Assembly: GCA_031421855.1 (NCBI GenBank)
Contig: JANOPN010000045.1
Span: forward strand, 1-22,659
Direction: 5' to 3'
DNA: 22,659 nucleotides
From: JAAFHN01 sp031421855
GTDB lineage: Bacteria; Pseudomonadota; Gammaproteobacteria; Burkholderiales; Burkholderiaceae_C
Shown here: positions 7,153-14,927 of the stretch, in pieces
Layout: every line of letters starts with the position of its first letter
Position numbering within the stretch: position 1 is the stretch's first letter
The notes under the pieces: generated by a model
Told to the model about the DNA's origin: nothing
Databases searched by the model: none
Seen by the model: the letters and a program-made list of their open reading frames with translations, nothing else
Position numbers and translations under genes: made by a program

Positions 7153-8766
7153 ATGAAACACCTCAGCGGCATGGATGCGGCCTTCTTGCATCTCGAATCA
7201 CCCGAAATGCCCATGCACATTGGCTCGCTCAATGTGCTGGACTTGCCAGCTGGCTACACCGGCGACTTCTTCGAGGCGGCCAAAACACACCTGATGCAGC
7301 GCATGCATTTGGCCGATGTGTTCACCCGCAAGCTGGCGCTCATGCCGTTTGACTTATCAAATCCGGTTTGGGTAGAAGACGAAGACATCGACATGGACTA
7401 CCACGTCCGCCACGTGACCCTGCCCGCTCCCGGTACGAACCGACAGCTACAACAATACGTTGCTCGGCTGCACTCATCGCTCTTAGACCGCAGCCGCCCG
7501 CTGTGGGAGTTTTTCTTGATCGACGGGCTCAAAAGCGGTCAAGTGGGCCTGTACACCAAGGTGCACCACGCCGGGCTGGATGGCCAAGCCGGTGTCGCGC
7601 TTGCCGCTGCGGTCTTTGACGTATCGGCTGAAGGCCGCGCAATCAAACCACCCCGGCCCCGCATCAAGCGCAACCAATACCAATTGGGTGTGGCTGAATT
7701 GCTGAGTGCCGCTGCGTCCAACACCGCGCAACAAGTCGTCAAGTTGGTGCAAACGCTGCCCATCATGGTCAGCGCCGCCAAATCGCTGCTCCCCCAGCCA
7801 GACGAAAACGGCAAACGAGATTGGTCGCTGCCAAAAGCCAACACATTTTTCGCGCCCAAAACACCACTCAACGTCGCAATCACCAACCAGCGCACCTTTG
7901 CAGGGCGCACCGTGCCATTGTCTGAGATCAAGTTCATCGCCAAAACGGTCGGCGTGTCGGTCAACGATGTCGTCATGGCGACCGTGTCGGGCGGTCTGCG
8001 CAAATACCTCAAAGAGGGCAACGAGCTGCCCGAGCGTTCCCTCTCAGCGGCAGTGCCGATTTCCTTGCGCGAAGCGGGCGATCAAACTGCCAACAACCAA
8101 GTCAGCATGATCACCATGACTTTGGCAACCGATGTCAAAGATCCGCTGGCGCGGCTGAGGGCCATCAGCGAGGCTGCGTCCAGCACCAAAGCCAAAGTCA
8201 GCAACGTCAAAGCCGCGTTGCCAACCGACTTCCCCATGCTGGCCGCACCGTGGCTGATGTCGGGCGCGGCATCACTTTTTGGACGGTCTCGCTTGGCCAA
8301 CGTCATGCCACCGCTGGCCAACCTGATCATCAGCAACGTCGCCGGCATCCCCGTGCAACTGTATTTTGCGGGCGCCACAATGGTCAGCTACTACCCCGTG
8401 TCGATTCCGTCACACACCATGGCGCTGAACGTGACCGTTCAAAGCTACAACGGCCGCATGGATTACGGGCTGATCGCGTGCCGGCGCGCACTGCCCGACA
8501 TCAATGAGCTGGCCGACATGATGCTGGCTGAGCACCGCATTTTGTTGGATCTGGCTCAGCAATTGGCTGCGACACAAGCGACACAAGCTCCTGCGACGCA
8601 AGCACCCGCCGCACCAGCAGTCGCGAAAAAACGGGCGGATCCCAAGCGCGCGGCACCCGCCCCCGCCTTGAAACTGGTGAAATCCGCTCCAACGAAAACC
8701 ACGACGAAGGCAAAACCAGTCAAGGCGGCGAGCACAAAACGCCGCACGGGCAAGCAAGTCGCCTAA
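7153..8766 (+). CDS. Wax ester synthase / diacylglycerol acyltransferase (WS/DGAT) with basic tail
   Basis: A 537-residue protein. It starts MKHLSGMDAAFLHLE, the usual N terminus of the family. It has PLWEF (116-120), the catalytic HHxxxDG as HHAGLDG (138-144), NDVVMATVSGG (about 275-285) and LIISNVAGI in the C-terminal domain. The enzyme condenses fatty acyl-CoA with a fatty alcohol or diacylglycerol to make storage lipid at the inner membrane face. From about residue 465 the sequence becomes a low-complexity tail of some 70 residues, rich in Ala, Pro, Thr and Lys, with repeated ATQAPAT and K-T/A-K units. This is not part of the acyltransferase fold. The GAGGG directly before the ATG is too close for a standard Shine-Dalgarno. 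The gene stands alone between two dispersed repeats. Confidence 0.9.
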   Translation: MKHLSGMDAAFLHLESPEMPMHIGSLNVLDLPAGYTGDFFEAAKTHLMQRMHLADVFTRKLALMPFDLSNPVWVEDEDIDMDYHVRHVTLPAPGTNRQLQQYVARLHSSLLDRSRPLWEFFLIDGLKSGQVGLYTKVHHAGLDGQAGVALAAAVFDVSAEGRAIKPPRPRIKRNQYQLGVAELLSAAASNTAQQVVKLVQTLPIMVSAAKSLLPQPDENGKRDWSLPKANTFFAPKTPLNVAITNQRTFAGRTVPLSEIKFIAKTVGVSVNDVVMATVSGGLRKYLKEGNELPERSLSAAVPISLREAGDQTANNQVSMITMTLATDVKDPLARLRAISEAASSTKAKVSNVKAALPTDFPMLAAPWLMSGAASLFGRSRLANVMPPLANLIISNVAGIPVQLYFAGATMVSYYPVSIPSHTMALNVTVQSYNGRMDYGLIACRRALPDINELADMMLAEHRILLDLAQQLAATQATQAPATQAPAAPAVAKKRADPKRAAPAPALKLVKSAPTKTTTKAKPVKAASTKRRTGKQVA

Positions 8767-8798
8767 TTTTTCAGCAAACCGACCTGATCAATGACTCT

Positions 8799-8845
8799 TT
8801 TGGCCCTTGGTCACCGGATTCATTGAGTTCGCTGCTATCGTTTTT
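8799..8845 (-). repeat. Dispersed repeat, copy 4 (inverted)
   Basis: Reading the minus strand: AAAAACGATAGC, then CTCAATGAATCCGGTGACCA and AGGGCCAAAA. All blocks of the family are present. It lies in the 163-bp intergenic region before the unknown gene at 8930 and is the only copy in reverse orientation. Confidence 0.78.
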
Positions 8846-8929
8846 GATATCGATTTCCCTCGCTTTTTTCGCACAAATGGGTCAATTTGATCGCTAGAAT
8901 CAGGCCAAGACAAATGTTGCCTCATTCAG

Positions 8930-10024
8930 ATGGATCACCCCAAACTCAGTTTTGCCGCGATTGGTTTTTCACTCGATGCGCAGCGTCAGTTGAGCGATTG
9001 TGTGAACGAGATGCCCACGATTGGCCCGCGTTGGTCAATGGTGGCGCAAGAGCGTGCTGACGCATGGATCGTGCATCCCGAGTCGCTGGAGCGCGATGAC
9101 GACACGGGCGGGGTTCGGGTCTGGAACTCGATGGATCGCCTGGCTTCAACCACGTTGCACGACAAAACCGTGTCGCGACCCATTGCCGTGGCGGTGGGTG
9201 AAGCGGTTGGCAGTGCCAACGAGATCCCCCAAACGACGATTAACGCGACGTCGACTCAGCTCAACAGCTTGACCGTCTCTGATTTGCGTCAAACGCTGCA
9301 ATTCTTTGAAGCGCAACTCAGGCTGGTTCGGGTTCAGTTTGCCATTGGCGACTTGCTGCACAACGCGCGTCACAGCGTCGCGCGCGAACAGCGGGTCTAT
9401 CACCTCATGTTTCGCACGCAACTGTTAGCCATCGTCGACGCGATCAATTTCAAGGTCGCGATTGGCCCCAAAGCGGTTCCAGTGGGAATTGCCGAGGCGG
9501 TTTGGCAGCTGCGACCCGCTGTCGCGATCGAAGCGCCGCCCGACTTTGTTACTGTAAACATGTTGGAGTGTTTGTGGCAGTTTTCGCAGCGCAGCGCCAA
9601 GGACCATCTGCCCTCGCGCTACCGCAGCAAGCCTGTTCATTTTTGGCGAACGCCGCCGGCTAAATTTGGCTACTACCAGGATGAACACATTGGTTTGCTC
9701 AGCATGCTCAGATCTCAACCCCGCACTTTGGGGCAATTGGTTTTAGACACGGGCTGGTCACTGCCTCTGGTCTCGAAGATCTTGGAGGGCTTGTACGTCA
9801 CGGGCGCGGTTTCGACTCAATCGACCAAACCCGTCGCGGGGCCGAGCCCAATTTTGAGCTTCTTCAGTCGCAAAACCGCAAGCGATCAAACATTTCCGTT
9901 GGACTCAGATGCCGCAGCAGACTCCGCCGTTCACAGCCTACCGCCGACTCAGCCAGTCAAAAGCGTGGATTGGGCAATGGACACCCGTCCGGGCGATCTG
10001 AGCCCGCTCGACGATTCAAAATGA
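8930..10024 (+). CDS. Uncharacterised protein with C-terminal winged-helix-like segment, upstream of BLUF gene
   Basis: I do not recognise this 364-residue protein as a named family. Visible parts are: residues 5-90, an alternating strand/helix pattern (KLSFAAIGF, a helix, RWSMVA, ADAWIVH, RPIAVAV) that could be a receiver-like fold without an obvious phospho-acceptor Asp; about 115-215, a mostly helical middle; 253-296, LLSMLRSQPRTLGQL then LDTGWSLPLVSKILEGLY and VTGAV, which has the spacing of a winged helix-turn-helix; and a 65-residue Ser/Pro/Asp-rich disordered tail. There are no transmembrane segments or signal peptide. The BLUF gene begins 16 bases after its stop, so the two are probably cotranscribed. 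It could be the signalling partner of the photoreceptor; the fold assignments are inference. Confidence 0.75.
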   Translation: MDHPKLSFAAIGFSLDAQRQLSDCVNEMPTIGPRWSMVAQERADAWIVHPESLERDDDTGGVRVWNSMDRLASTTLHDKTVSRPIAVAVGEAVGSANEIPQTTINATSTQLNSLTVSDLRQTLQFFEAQLRLVRVQFAIGDLLHNARHSVAREQRVYHLMFRTQLLAIVDAINFKVAIGPKAVPVGIAEAVWQLRPAVAIEAPPDFVTVNMLECLWQFSQRSAKDHLPSRYRSKPVHFWRTPPAKFGYYQDEHIGLLSMLRSQPRTLGQLVLDTGWSLPLVSKILEGLYVTGAVSTQSTKPVAGPSPILSFFSRKTASDQTFPLDSDAAADSAVHSLPPTQPVKSVDWAMDTRPGDLSPLDDSK

Positions 10025-10040
10025 AAAAAACACCGCTCCC

Positions 10041-10448
10041 ATGATTTATCGACTCATCTATTGCTCAACGGCAACGTCGAGAGCCAACACCGAGGATATG
10101 CATAAGCTCATCGAGCTTTCGAAACAAAGCAACTCGCAGCATGACATCACCGGGCTTTTTGCATACAACAGCCGCTTTTTTTTGCAGTCGATCGAAGGCG
10201 CGCGCGAGCTGGTCAACGAACTCTACGCCCGCATTCAGCATGATCCACGCAACCAACACGTGGTTTTGGTCAAGTACGCGCAAGTGTCCGAACGGTTGTG
10301 GTCTGGCTGGAGCGCCAAATTCCTCATGCCGACGAAAGAAACCACCGACCTGATGCGTCGGTACGCAACACAAAGCTTGTTCAACCCCTACACCATGCAC
10401 CCTGAATCAGCGCAGCAGCTGCTAACTGAATTGGCGCACCTAGACTAG
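10041..10448 (+). CDS. BLUF-domain blue-light sensor
   Basis: A 135-residue protein made of one BLUF domain and a short helical C-terminal cap. It begins MIYRLIYCSTAT, with Tyr7 at the position of the flavin-proximal tyrosine (AppA Tyr21). Asn31 in KQSNSQHDITGLF matches AppA Asn45, and Gln49 in FFLQSIEG matches AppA Gln63, the residue that switches hydrogen bonds on illumination. Trp90 in WSGWSAKF matches AppA Trp104. The usual Met after WS is an Ala here. BLUF proteins bind FAD and transmit blue light to a partner; this is a short type with no output domain, so it must act through another protein, with the gene just upstream the obvious candidate. Its stop codon overlaps that of the convergent fghA by nine bases. 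Confidence 0.92.
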   Translation: MIYRLIYCSTATSRANTEDMHKLIELSKQSNSQHDITGLFAYNSRFFLQSIEGARELVNELYARIQHDPRNQHVVLVKYAQVSERLWSGWSAKFLMPTKETTDLMRRYATQSLFNPYTMHPESAQQLLTELAHLD

Positions 10449-11336
10449 CTGCGCGAGCCGGGCGTGGTGGTGCGCTAAGTGATCGTCAATGACGCTGGCA
10501 ACAAAATAGTAGCCGTGGTCGTAACCAACTTGGCGTCGAAGCCTCAGCGGCTGTCCAACCGCTTCGCACGCCGCGTCAAAGTGATCGGGATTGAGTTGAT
10601 CAAGCAGAAATTTATCGGCCAGACCTTGGTCAATCAATATGCCACTTGGAAAAGGCGCGCCCCGCGCGCACGCTTGCATCAGCGCGCTCGCATCGTGCTG
10701 CGCCCACGAATTTTGTGATGCTGCGTCGTCGCCCAAATAGCCAGAAAGCGCCTTTTTGCCCCACGGGCACTGCGTGGGTGCGCATATCGGTGCGATCGCT
10801 GAGACCGATTTGAATTGAGCCGGATGCTTGAGCGCCAAAGTCAACGCGCCATGACCACCCATCGAATGCCCCATGATTCCCACGCGATTGACATCGATTG
10901 GCCAGCGCTGAGCGACGACCGAGATCAATTCTGAAGCCACATAACTGGCCATTTGGTAATGCGCTCGCCATGGCTCTTGGGTCGCGTCAAGGTAAAAGCT
11001 GGCCGCAAGCCCAAAATCCCAAGCGTCGGCCTCGCCCACCACGTTGGCACCCCGGGGGCTCGTATCCGGCATGATGAGGGCCAAACCAAGCTCGGCAGCC
11101 TTGGCTTGAGCGCCTGCCTTTATGGCAAAGGTTTCCTCGTTGCACGTCAAACCCGCCAAGAAAACGACAGCCGCAATGCGCAGGTCTGCACTCGCGGCAT
11201 TGGTAAGCGCTGAGTTGGGCGGCATGTAGAGCCCAAACCGCATCGGCAAGCCGATGGTTGACGATTCGTGGCGGTAAAAACCTTGCACGCCACCAAAACT
11301 GGCGTGCTCGGCAATGGTCTCAATGGATGGGTTCAA
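10440..11336 (-). CDS. fghA: S-formylglutathione hydrolase
   Basis: A 298-residue esterase-D-type serine hydrolase. The nucleophile elbow is GHSMGGHGAL (Ser158), the acid lies in LIDQGLADKFL (about 236-241) and the base is His274 in YDHGYYF. FLAGLTCNEETF, which forms the oxyanion region, and PDTSPRG are family hallmarks. It hydrolyses S-formylglutathione to formate and glutathione, the second step of formaldehyde removal, in the cytosol. The start is TTG at 11336: it overlaps the frmA stop codon as TTGA, the length fits the family, and the next Met is inside a conserved segment. This overlap implies translational coupling to frmA. Confidence 0.93.
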   Translation of the reverse strand: MNPSIETIAEHASFGGVQGFYRHESSTIGLPMRFGLYMPPNSALTNAASADLRIAAVVFLAGLTCNEETFAIKAGAQAKAAELGLALIMPDTSPRGANVVGEADAWDFGLAASFYLDATQEPWRAHYQMASYVASELISVVAQRWPIDVNRVGIMGHSMGGHGALTLALKHPAQFKSVSAIAPICAPTQCPWGKKALSGYLGDDAASQNSWAQHDASALMQACARGAPFPSGILIDQGLADKFLLDQLNPDHFDAACEAVGQPLRLRRQVGYDHGYYFVASVIDDHLAHHHARLAQLV

Positions 11337-12451
11337 AACAAAACCACGCCACGAATGGACTCGCCGCGCTTCATCAGATCAAAGCCTTTGTTGATGTCTT
11401 CAAGCGGCATGGTGTGGGTGATGAGGCTGTCGATGTTGATTTTGCCTTCCATGTACCAATCCACAATTTTCGGCACATCGGTTCGGCCACGCGCGCCGCC
11501 AAAAGCAGAGCCTTCCCATTTGCGCCCCGTCACGAGTTGGAATGGTCGTGTGCTGATTTCCGCGCCGGCTTCGGCCACACCAATGATGATGCTACGGCCC
11601 CAGCCTTTGTGAGTGCACTCGAGCGCTTGTCGCATCACACGGGTGTTGCCGATGCACTCAAAACTGTAGTCGGCACCGCCATCGGTCAATTGCACGATCG
11701 CGTCCACCAAATTGCCGCCCGCGGCCTCAATGTCTTTGGGGTTCAAAAAATGCGTCATACCGAACTCGCGAGCCATTGCCTCGCGCGCGGGGTTGAGATC
11801 AATGCCAATGATTTTGTCAGCCCCCACCATTTTTGCGCCTTGGATGACGTTCAAGCCGATTCCGCCCAGACCAAACACGACGACATTGGCGCCAGCCTCG
11901 ACTTTGGCTGTGAAAATCACCGCACCAATACCGGTCGTGACACCGCAACCGATGTAGCAAACCTTATCGAACGGCGCATCTTTTCGGATTTTGGCCAGCG
12001 AAATTTCGGGCGCGACGGTGTAGTTGCTGAACGTGCTGGTGCCCATGTAGTGAAAAATCGGCTTGCCATCCAAACTGAATCGGCTGGTGGCATCGGGCAT
12101 CAAGCCCTTGCCTTGGGTCCCACGGATGAGTTGGCACAAATTCGTCTTGCGACTCAAACAAAACTTGCAGGTGCGGCACTCTGGCGTGTAGAGCGGAATG
12201 ACGTGATCACCTTTTTGCAAACTGGTCACACCTAGCCCAACATCGACCACGATACCTGCACCTTCGTGCCCCAAAATCGCCGGGAAAATGCCTTCTGGGT
12301 CAGCGCCCGACAAGGTGTAGTAGTCGGTGTGGCAAATGCCCGTGGCCTTGATTTCGACCAAAACCTCGCCAAACCTGGGGCCGTCTAAATCAACGGTTTC
12401 AATGGTGAGTGGCTCACCGGATTTCCACGCAACTGCGGCTTTGGTCTTCAT
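11333..12451 (-). CDS. frmA: S-(hydroxymethyl)glutathione dehydrogenase / class III alcohol dehydrogenase
   Basis: A 372-residue zinc-dependent dehydrogenase. Catalytic zinc ligands are Cys40 (GICHTDYY), His62 (GHEGAG) and the Cys of CYIGCGVTTGIG. The structural zinc site is CRTCKFCLSRKTNLC (92-106), with four cysteines. The NAD-binding Rossmann motif is GLGGIGLNVIQGAK. It oxidises S-hydroxymethylglutathione, formed from formaldehyde and glutathione, to S-formylglutathione; the same enzyme reduces S-nitrosoglutathione. The start is ATG 12451 (MKTKAAVAWKSGEPL), the universal N terminus of the family. An open frame continues upstream to 12508 but adds a non-homologous, Cys/Arg-rich stretch. It forms a coupled pair with fghA. 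Confidence 0.94.
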   Translation of the reverse strand: MKTKAAVAWKSGEPLTIETVDLDGPRFGEVLVEIKATGICHTDYYTLSGADPEGIFPAILGHEGAGIVVDVGLGVTSLQKGDHVIPLYTPECRTCKFCLSRKTNLCQLIRGTQGKGLMPDATSRFSLDGKPIFHYMGTSTFSNYTVAPEISLAKIRKDAPFDKVCYIGCGVTTGIGAVIFTAKVEAGANVVVFGLGGIGLNVIQGAKMVGADKIIGIDLNPAREAMAREFGMTHFLNPKDIEAAGGNLVDAIVQLTDGGADYSFECIGNTRVMRQALECTHKGWGRSIIIGVAEAGAEISTRPFQLVTGRKWEGSAFGGARGRTDVPKIVDWYMEGKINIDSLITHTMPLEDINKGFDLMKRGESIRGVVLF

Positions 12452-12544
12452 GATTGATCGGACAACTCGTGACTTGCAACATCGCAAGCCTCGAATTTTG
12501 CACCGCAATCCGACAGCGAAGCCAAGTCGGGTTGAAATGATGCG

Positions 12545-13771
12545 TCATGCCGATGCGCCGCGACCGATCACCGCGCCATGCAGTCGCCAAGCGCATAACA
12601 AAGCGATCAAACTGGTGCCGGCGCAGGCGACGAAGACCGATACCAAGCCCCATCGCTCGCTCATTGCGGCACCCGCAAAACCACCCACGACACCGCTGAT
12701 GCCATAGCCAATGACAGCGTAGAGCGCCTGTCCTCGACCTGTCATGCGCGCCGGAAATGCGTGCGTGATGTAGGCCATGACTGCAGTGTGGTGCGTCGCA
12801 AAAGTCAATCCGTGCAGGGCCTGTGCGATCACCAAAACCAACACCGAACCCACCCCAACCGCAATCGCGCCCATGCGAAATGCGCAAACCGCCGCACAAA
12901 TCATGAACCAAACCGTCCAAGACAGGCGGCTCAACCATGGGCCTTGGTAGTAGAGGACGAGGATCTCAACCCCGACCCCCAACGCCCAAAGCGCGCCGAT
13001 GGCTGATTTGCCGTACCCATTGGCATCGAGCCACAGCGACAAAAACAAGTACACGCCCATGTGCGATAAGACATGGAAAAACACGCTCGCGAAGAACCAG
13101 AGCAGCTTCGGATCATTCAAAAATGATAGCATCGAATCCAATGAATCCGGAGACCAAGAGCGCTTTTCTTCAATATTTGGCAACAAAAACACGCTGACCA
13201 CCACCGCAGCCAACGTCAAGGCGGCAACCGGCATGAACGCCCGCATGTCGAGCCAGTCAAACAAGAAGCCCGCTCCAAGCACCGTTGCCAAAAACCCAAC
13301 CGAACCCCAAACTCGCAGCCGCCCGTAAGCGCCCGCGTCGAAGCCGCCATCACCGCGACTCAAGGCGCGCGTCAGCAATGCCTCACTGGTTGGAATGATC
13401 GCGCTCGTTGGCATGAACAGGCACAACAACCCGACGAAAAGGCCAATGAAAGTGGGGGTGGCGATGACGCTGTAAGCCCATAGCCCGACGCAGCCGCTCA
13501 AGGCTGCGACCGCGCCAATGCGCATGCAAAACACAGGTCGCCCGGTCACGTCACCCAGCCAACCCCAGACATAGGGCATGAACACGCGGGTGATCGACTG
13601 AACGGCAGTCAAGACGCCGATGGCCCACAAAGGCTGGCCGATCGACTTCAGCCAAAGCGGCAAATACGGGTTAAAGAAACCGATGTGCGCAAAATAAGCG
13701 GCCGACACGACCGCAAAAGGCACCAGCGAAGCGGTTTGAACCGGCAAGCGGCCCGAAGAATCTCGCGTCAA
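12545..13771 (-). CDS. MFS transporter, HcaT/PPP-like, with repeat-derived loop
   Basis: A 408-residue inner-membrane protein with twelve hydrophobic segments in two halves. YFAHIGFFNPYLPLWLKSIG at the first helix and RVFMPYVWGWLGDVTGRP at the loop after helix 2 resemble the 3-phenylpropionate transporter (HcaT) branch of the major facilitator superfamily; the second-half ATHHTAVMAYITHAFPARMT also fits. Substrate unknown. Residues about 203-218 (SWSPDSLDSMLSF region) are encoded by copy 5 of the dispersed repeat and fall in the central cytoplasmic loop between helices 6 and 7. The start is probably TTG 13771, ten bases after the DUF2065 stop; GTG 13723 (before PFAVVSAAYF) is the alternative. 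Likely cotranscribed with the DUF2065 gene. Confidence 0.87.
   Translation of the reverse strand: MTRDSSGRLPVQTASLVPFAVVSAAYFAHIGFFNPYLPLWLKSIGQPLWAIGVLTAVQSITRVFMPYVWGWLGDVTGRPVFCMRIGAVAALSGCVGLWAYSVIATPTFIGLFVGLLCLFMPTSAIIPTSEALLTRALSRGDGGFDAGAYGRLRVWGSVGFLATVLGAGFLFDWLDMRAFMPVAALTLAAVVVSVFLLPNIEEKRSWSPDSLDSMLSFLNDPKLLWFFASVFFHVLSHMGVYLFLSLWLDANGYGKSAIGALWALGVGVEILVLYYQGPWLSRLSWTVWFMICAAVCAFRMGAIAVGVGSVLVLVIAQALHGLTFATHHTAVMAYITHAFPARMTGRGQALYAVIGYGISGVVGGFAGAAMSERWGLVSVFVACAGTSLIALLCAWRLHGAVIGRGASA
13119..13164 (+). repeat. Dispersed repeat, copy 5, inside the MFS gene
   Basis: Contains AAAAATGATAGCATCGAAT, then CCAATGAATCCGG, AGACCAAG and AGCGC, matching every block of the family. It lies fully within the coding region of the minus-strand MFS gene and keeps its frame open. 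In the gene sense it is read TCT-TGG-TCT-CCG-GAT. Confidence 0.82.
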
Positions 13772-13781
13772 AAGCGCAAAC

Positions 13782-13970
13782 TCAAGTGACCAGAATCAGC
13801 AGCACAAGCCCGATTGCAATGCTAATCGCACCGAAAAATCGAATCTGGCCATCATTCATCTGGAGCACTTGCTCAAACATGCGTCGCCACGCGCCGGGAT
13901 TGATGAAGGGATACAAGCCCTCAAAAATCAACATCAGCGCCAAACCGGCGAGCAGCAAGCCCCAGCTCAC
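13782..13970 (-). CDS. DUF2065 (YjeT-like) small membrane protein
   Basis: A 62-residue protein with two predicted transmembrane helices (about 3-20 and 43-61). Between them is the conserved DUF2065 core, EGLYPFINPGAWRRM. Its function is unknown. In many proteobacteria the gene follows hflC, as here (37 bp gap), which suggests cotranscription with the hflX-hflK-hflC unit. The start codon is GTG with GGGA five bases upstream. Confidence 0.9.
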   Translation of the reverse strand: MSWGLLLAGLALMLIFEGLYPFINPGAWRRMFEQVLQMNDGQIRFFGAISIAIGLVLLILVT

Positions 13971-14007
13971 GCCAGTCCCGCTCGCAACTTACCACCCGCA
14001 CACCCAA

Positions 14008-14910
14008 TCACTTGCGCGCTGGTCGATCAGTTGCCGCGGATGAACCCGCGCCGCGCATGACTTTGAAGAACTCGCTCGAAGGATCAACCACCATCACGTC
14101 GCTCTTCTTGTTAAAGCTGGCTTTGTAGGCATCCAGGCTGCGATTGAACTGAGCGAAGCTGGGGTCACGTCCAAACGCCTCACCGTAAATCTTGGCAGCC
14201 GCCGCGTCACCCTCACCCTTGACGATTTGCGCATCGCGGTAGGCGTTGGCGATCACGACCTCGGCTTTTTTGTCGGCCTCGGCGCGAATGCGCTCACCGT
14301 CAGCTGCACCCACCGAGCGCAGCCGATTGGCTTCTTGCTTCCGTTCAGATTCCATGCGTTTGTAAACTGAGTCAGCAACCGATGCGGGAAAATCGACCCG
14401 CTTGATGCGAACGTCCAAAATCTCGATACCGAAGGTTTTTGCATCGTCGGCGAGGCGAAGTTTCACGCCTTGCATCACCTTGTCGCGTTCAGTGGACAGC
14501 ACGTCTTTGACCGTGCGCTTGGTGACTTCTTCATTGAGGGCCGCCTGAACCAGTGGTCCTAAGCGCCCTTCGGCATTGCGAAGATCAGCACCGTTGTTAT
14601 TACGGATGAATTGCTTCGGGTCTGTGATTCGCCATTTGATGAGCCAATCGACCACCAAGTTTTTCTTCTCAGCGGTTTGAATGGCGCGGGTGTCTGGGCT
14701 GTCCAGTGTCAAGATGCGGCGATCCATGAATGCAACCGATTGGAACGGCGGCGGCAGCTTGAACTTGAGGCCCGGCTCGGCGATGACTTCTTTGATCTCG
14801 GCAAGCTGATAAACCACCGCGTATTTGCGTTGATCGACGACAAACAAGGTCGAACTGAGTAGGGCCAGCGTCAAAACGAGGCTGGAGATGATGAAGCCAA
14901 TGCGGTTCAT
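14008..14910 (-). CDS. hflC: HflC, modulator of FtsH protease
   Basis: A 300-residue SPFH/prohibitin-family protein. One N-terminal transmembrane helix (about 5-25) anchors it with the bulk in the periplasm. The SPFH segment FVVDQRKYAVVYQLAEIKEV opens the domain, DVRIKRVDFP is the conserved HflC/stomatin segment, and a long helix with alternating charged residues (MESERKQEANRLRSVGAADG onward) forms the coiled part. The C-terminal SEFFKVMRG is typical of HflC. HflC and HflK assemble into a large cage around FtsH and control access of membrane substrates. It lies 17 bp downstream of hflK. Confidence 0.95.
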   Translation of the reverse strand: MNRIGFIISSLVLTLALLSSTLFVVDQRKYAVVYQLAEIKEVIAEPGLKFKLPPPFQSVAFMDRRILTLDSPDTRAIQTAEKKNLVVDWLIKWRITDPKQFIRNNNGADLRNAEGRLGPLVQAALNEEVTKRTVKDVLSTERDKVMQGVKLRLADDAKTFGIEILDVRIKRVDFPASVADSVYKRMESERKQEANRLRSVGAADGERIRAEADKKAEVVIANAYRDAQIVKGEGDAAAAKIYGEAFGRDPSFAQFNRSLDAYKASFNKKSDVMVVDPSSEFFKVMRGAGSSAATDRPARK

Positions 14911-14927
14911 GGTGAATTTTCCAGGGG

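Noticed and set aside
8850..8929. TAGAAT at about 8896 as a -10 box for the unknown gene at 8930
   Set aside because: No acceptable -35 hexamer at 16-18 bp spacing could be found.
11258..12235. Long plus-strand open frame (325 codons) across frmA
   Set aside because: Antisense shadow of the well-supported class III alcohol dehydrogenase; low-complexity composition and no motif.
12473..12488. CTTGC-6-GCAAG inverted repeat upstream of frmA as a FrmR-type operator
   Set aside because: Arms are only 5 bp, no frmR gene is nearby, and chance occurrence is likely.
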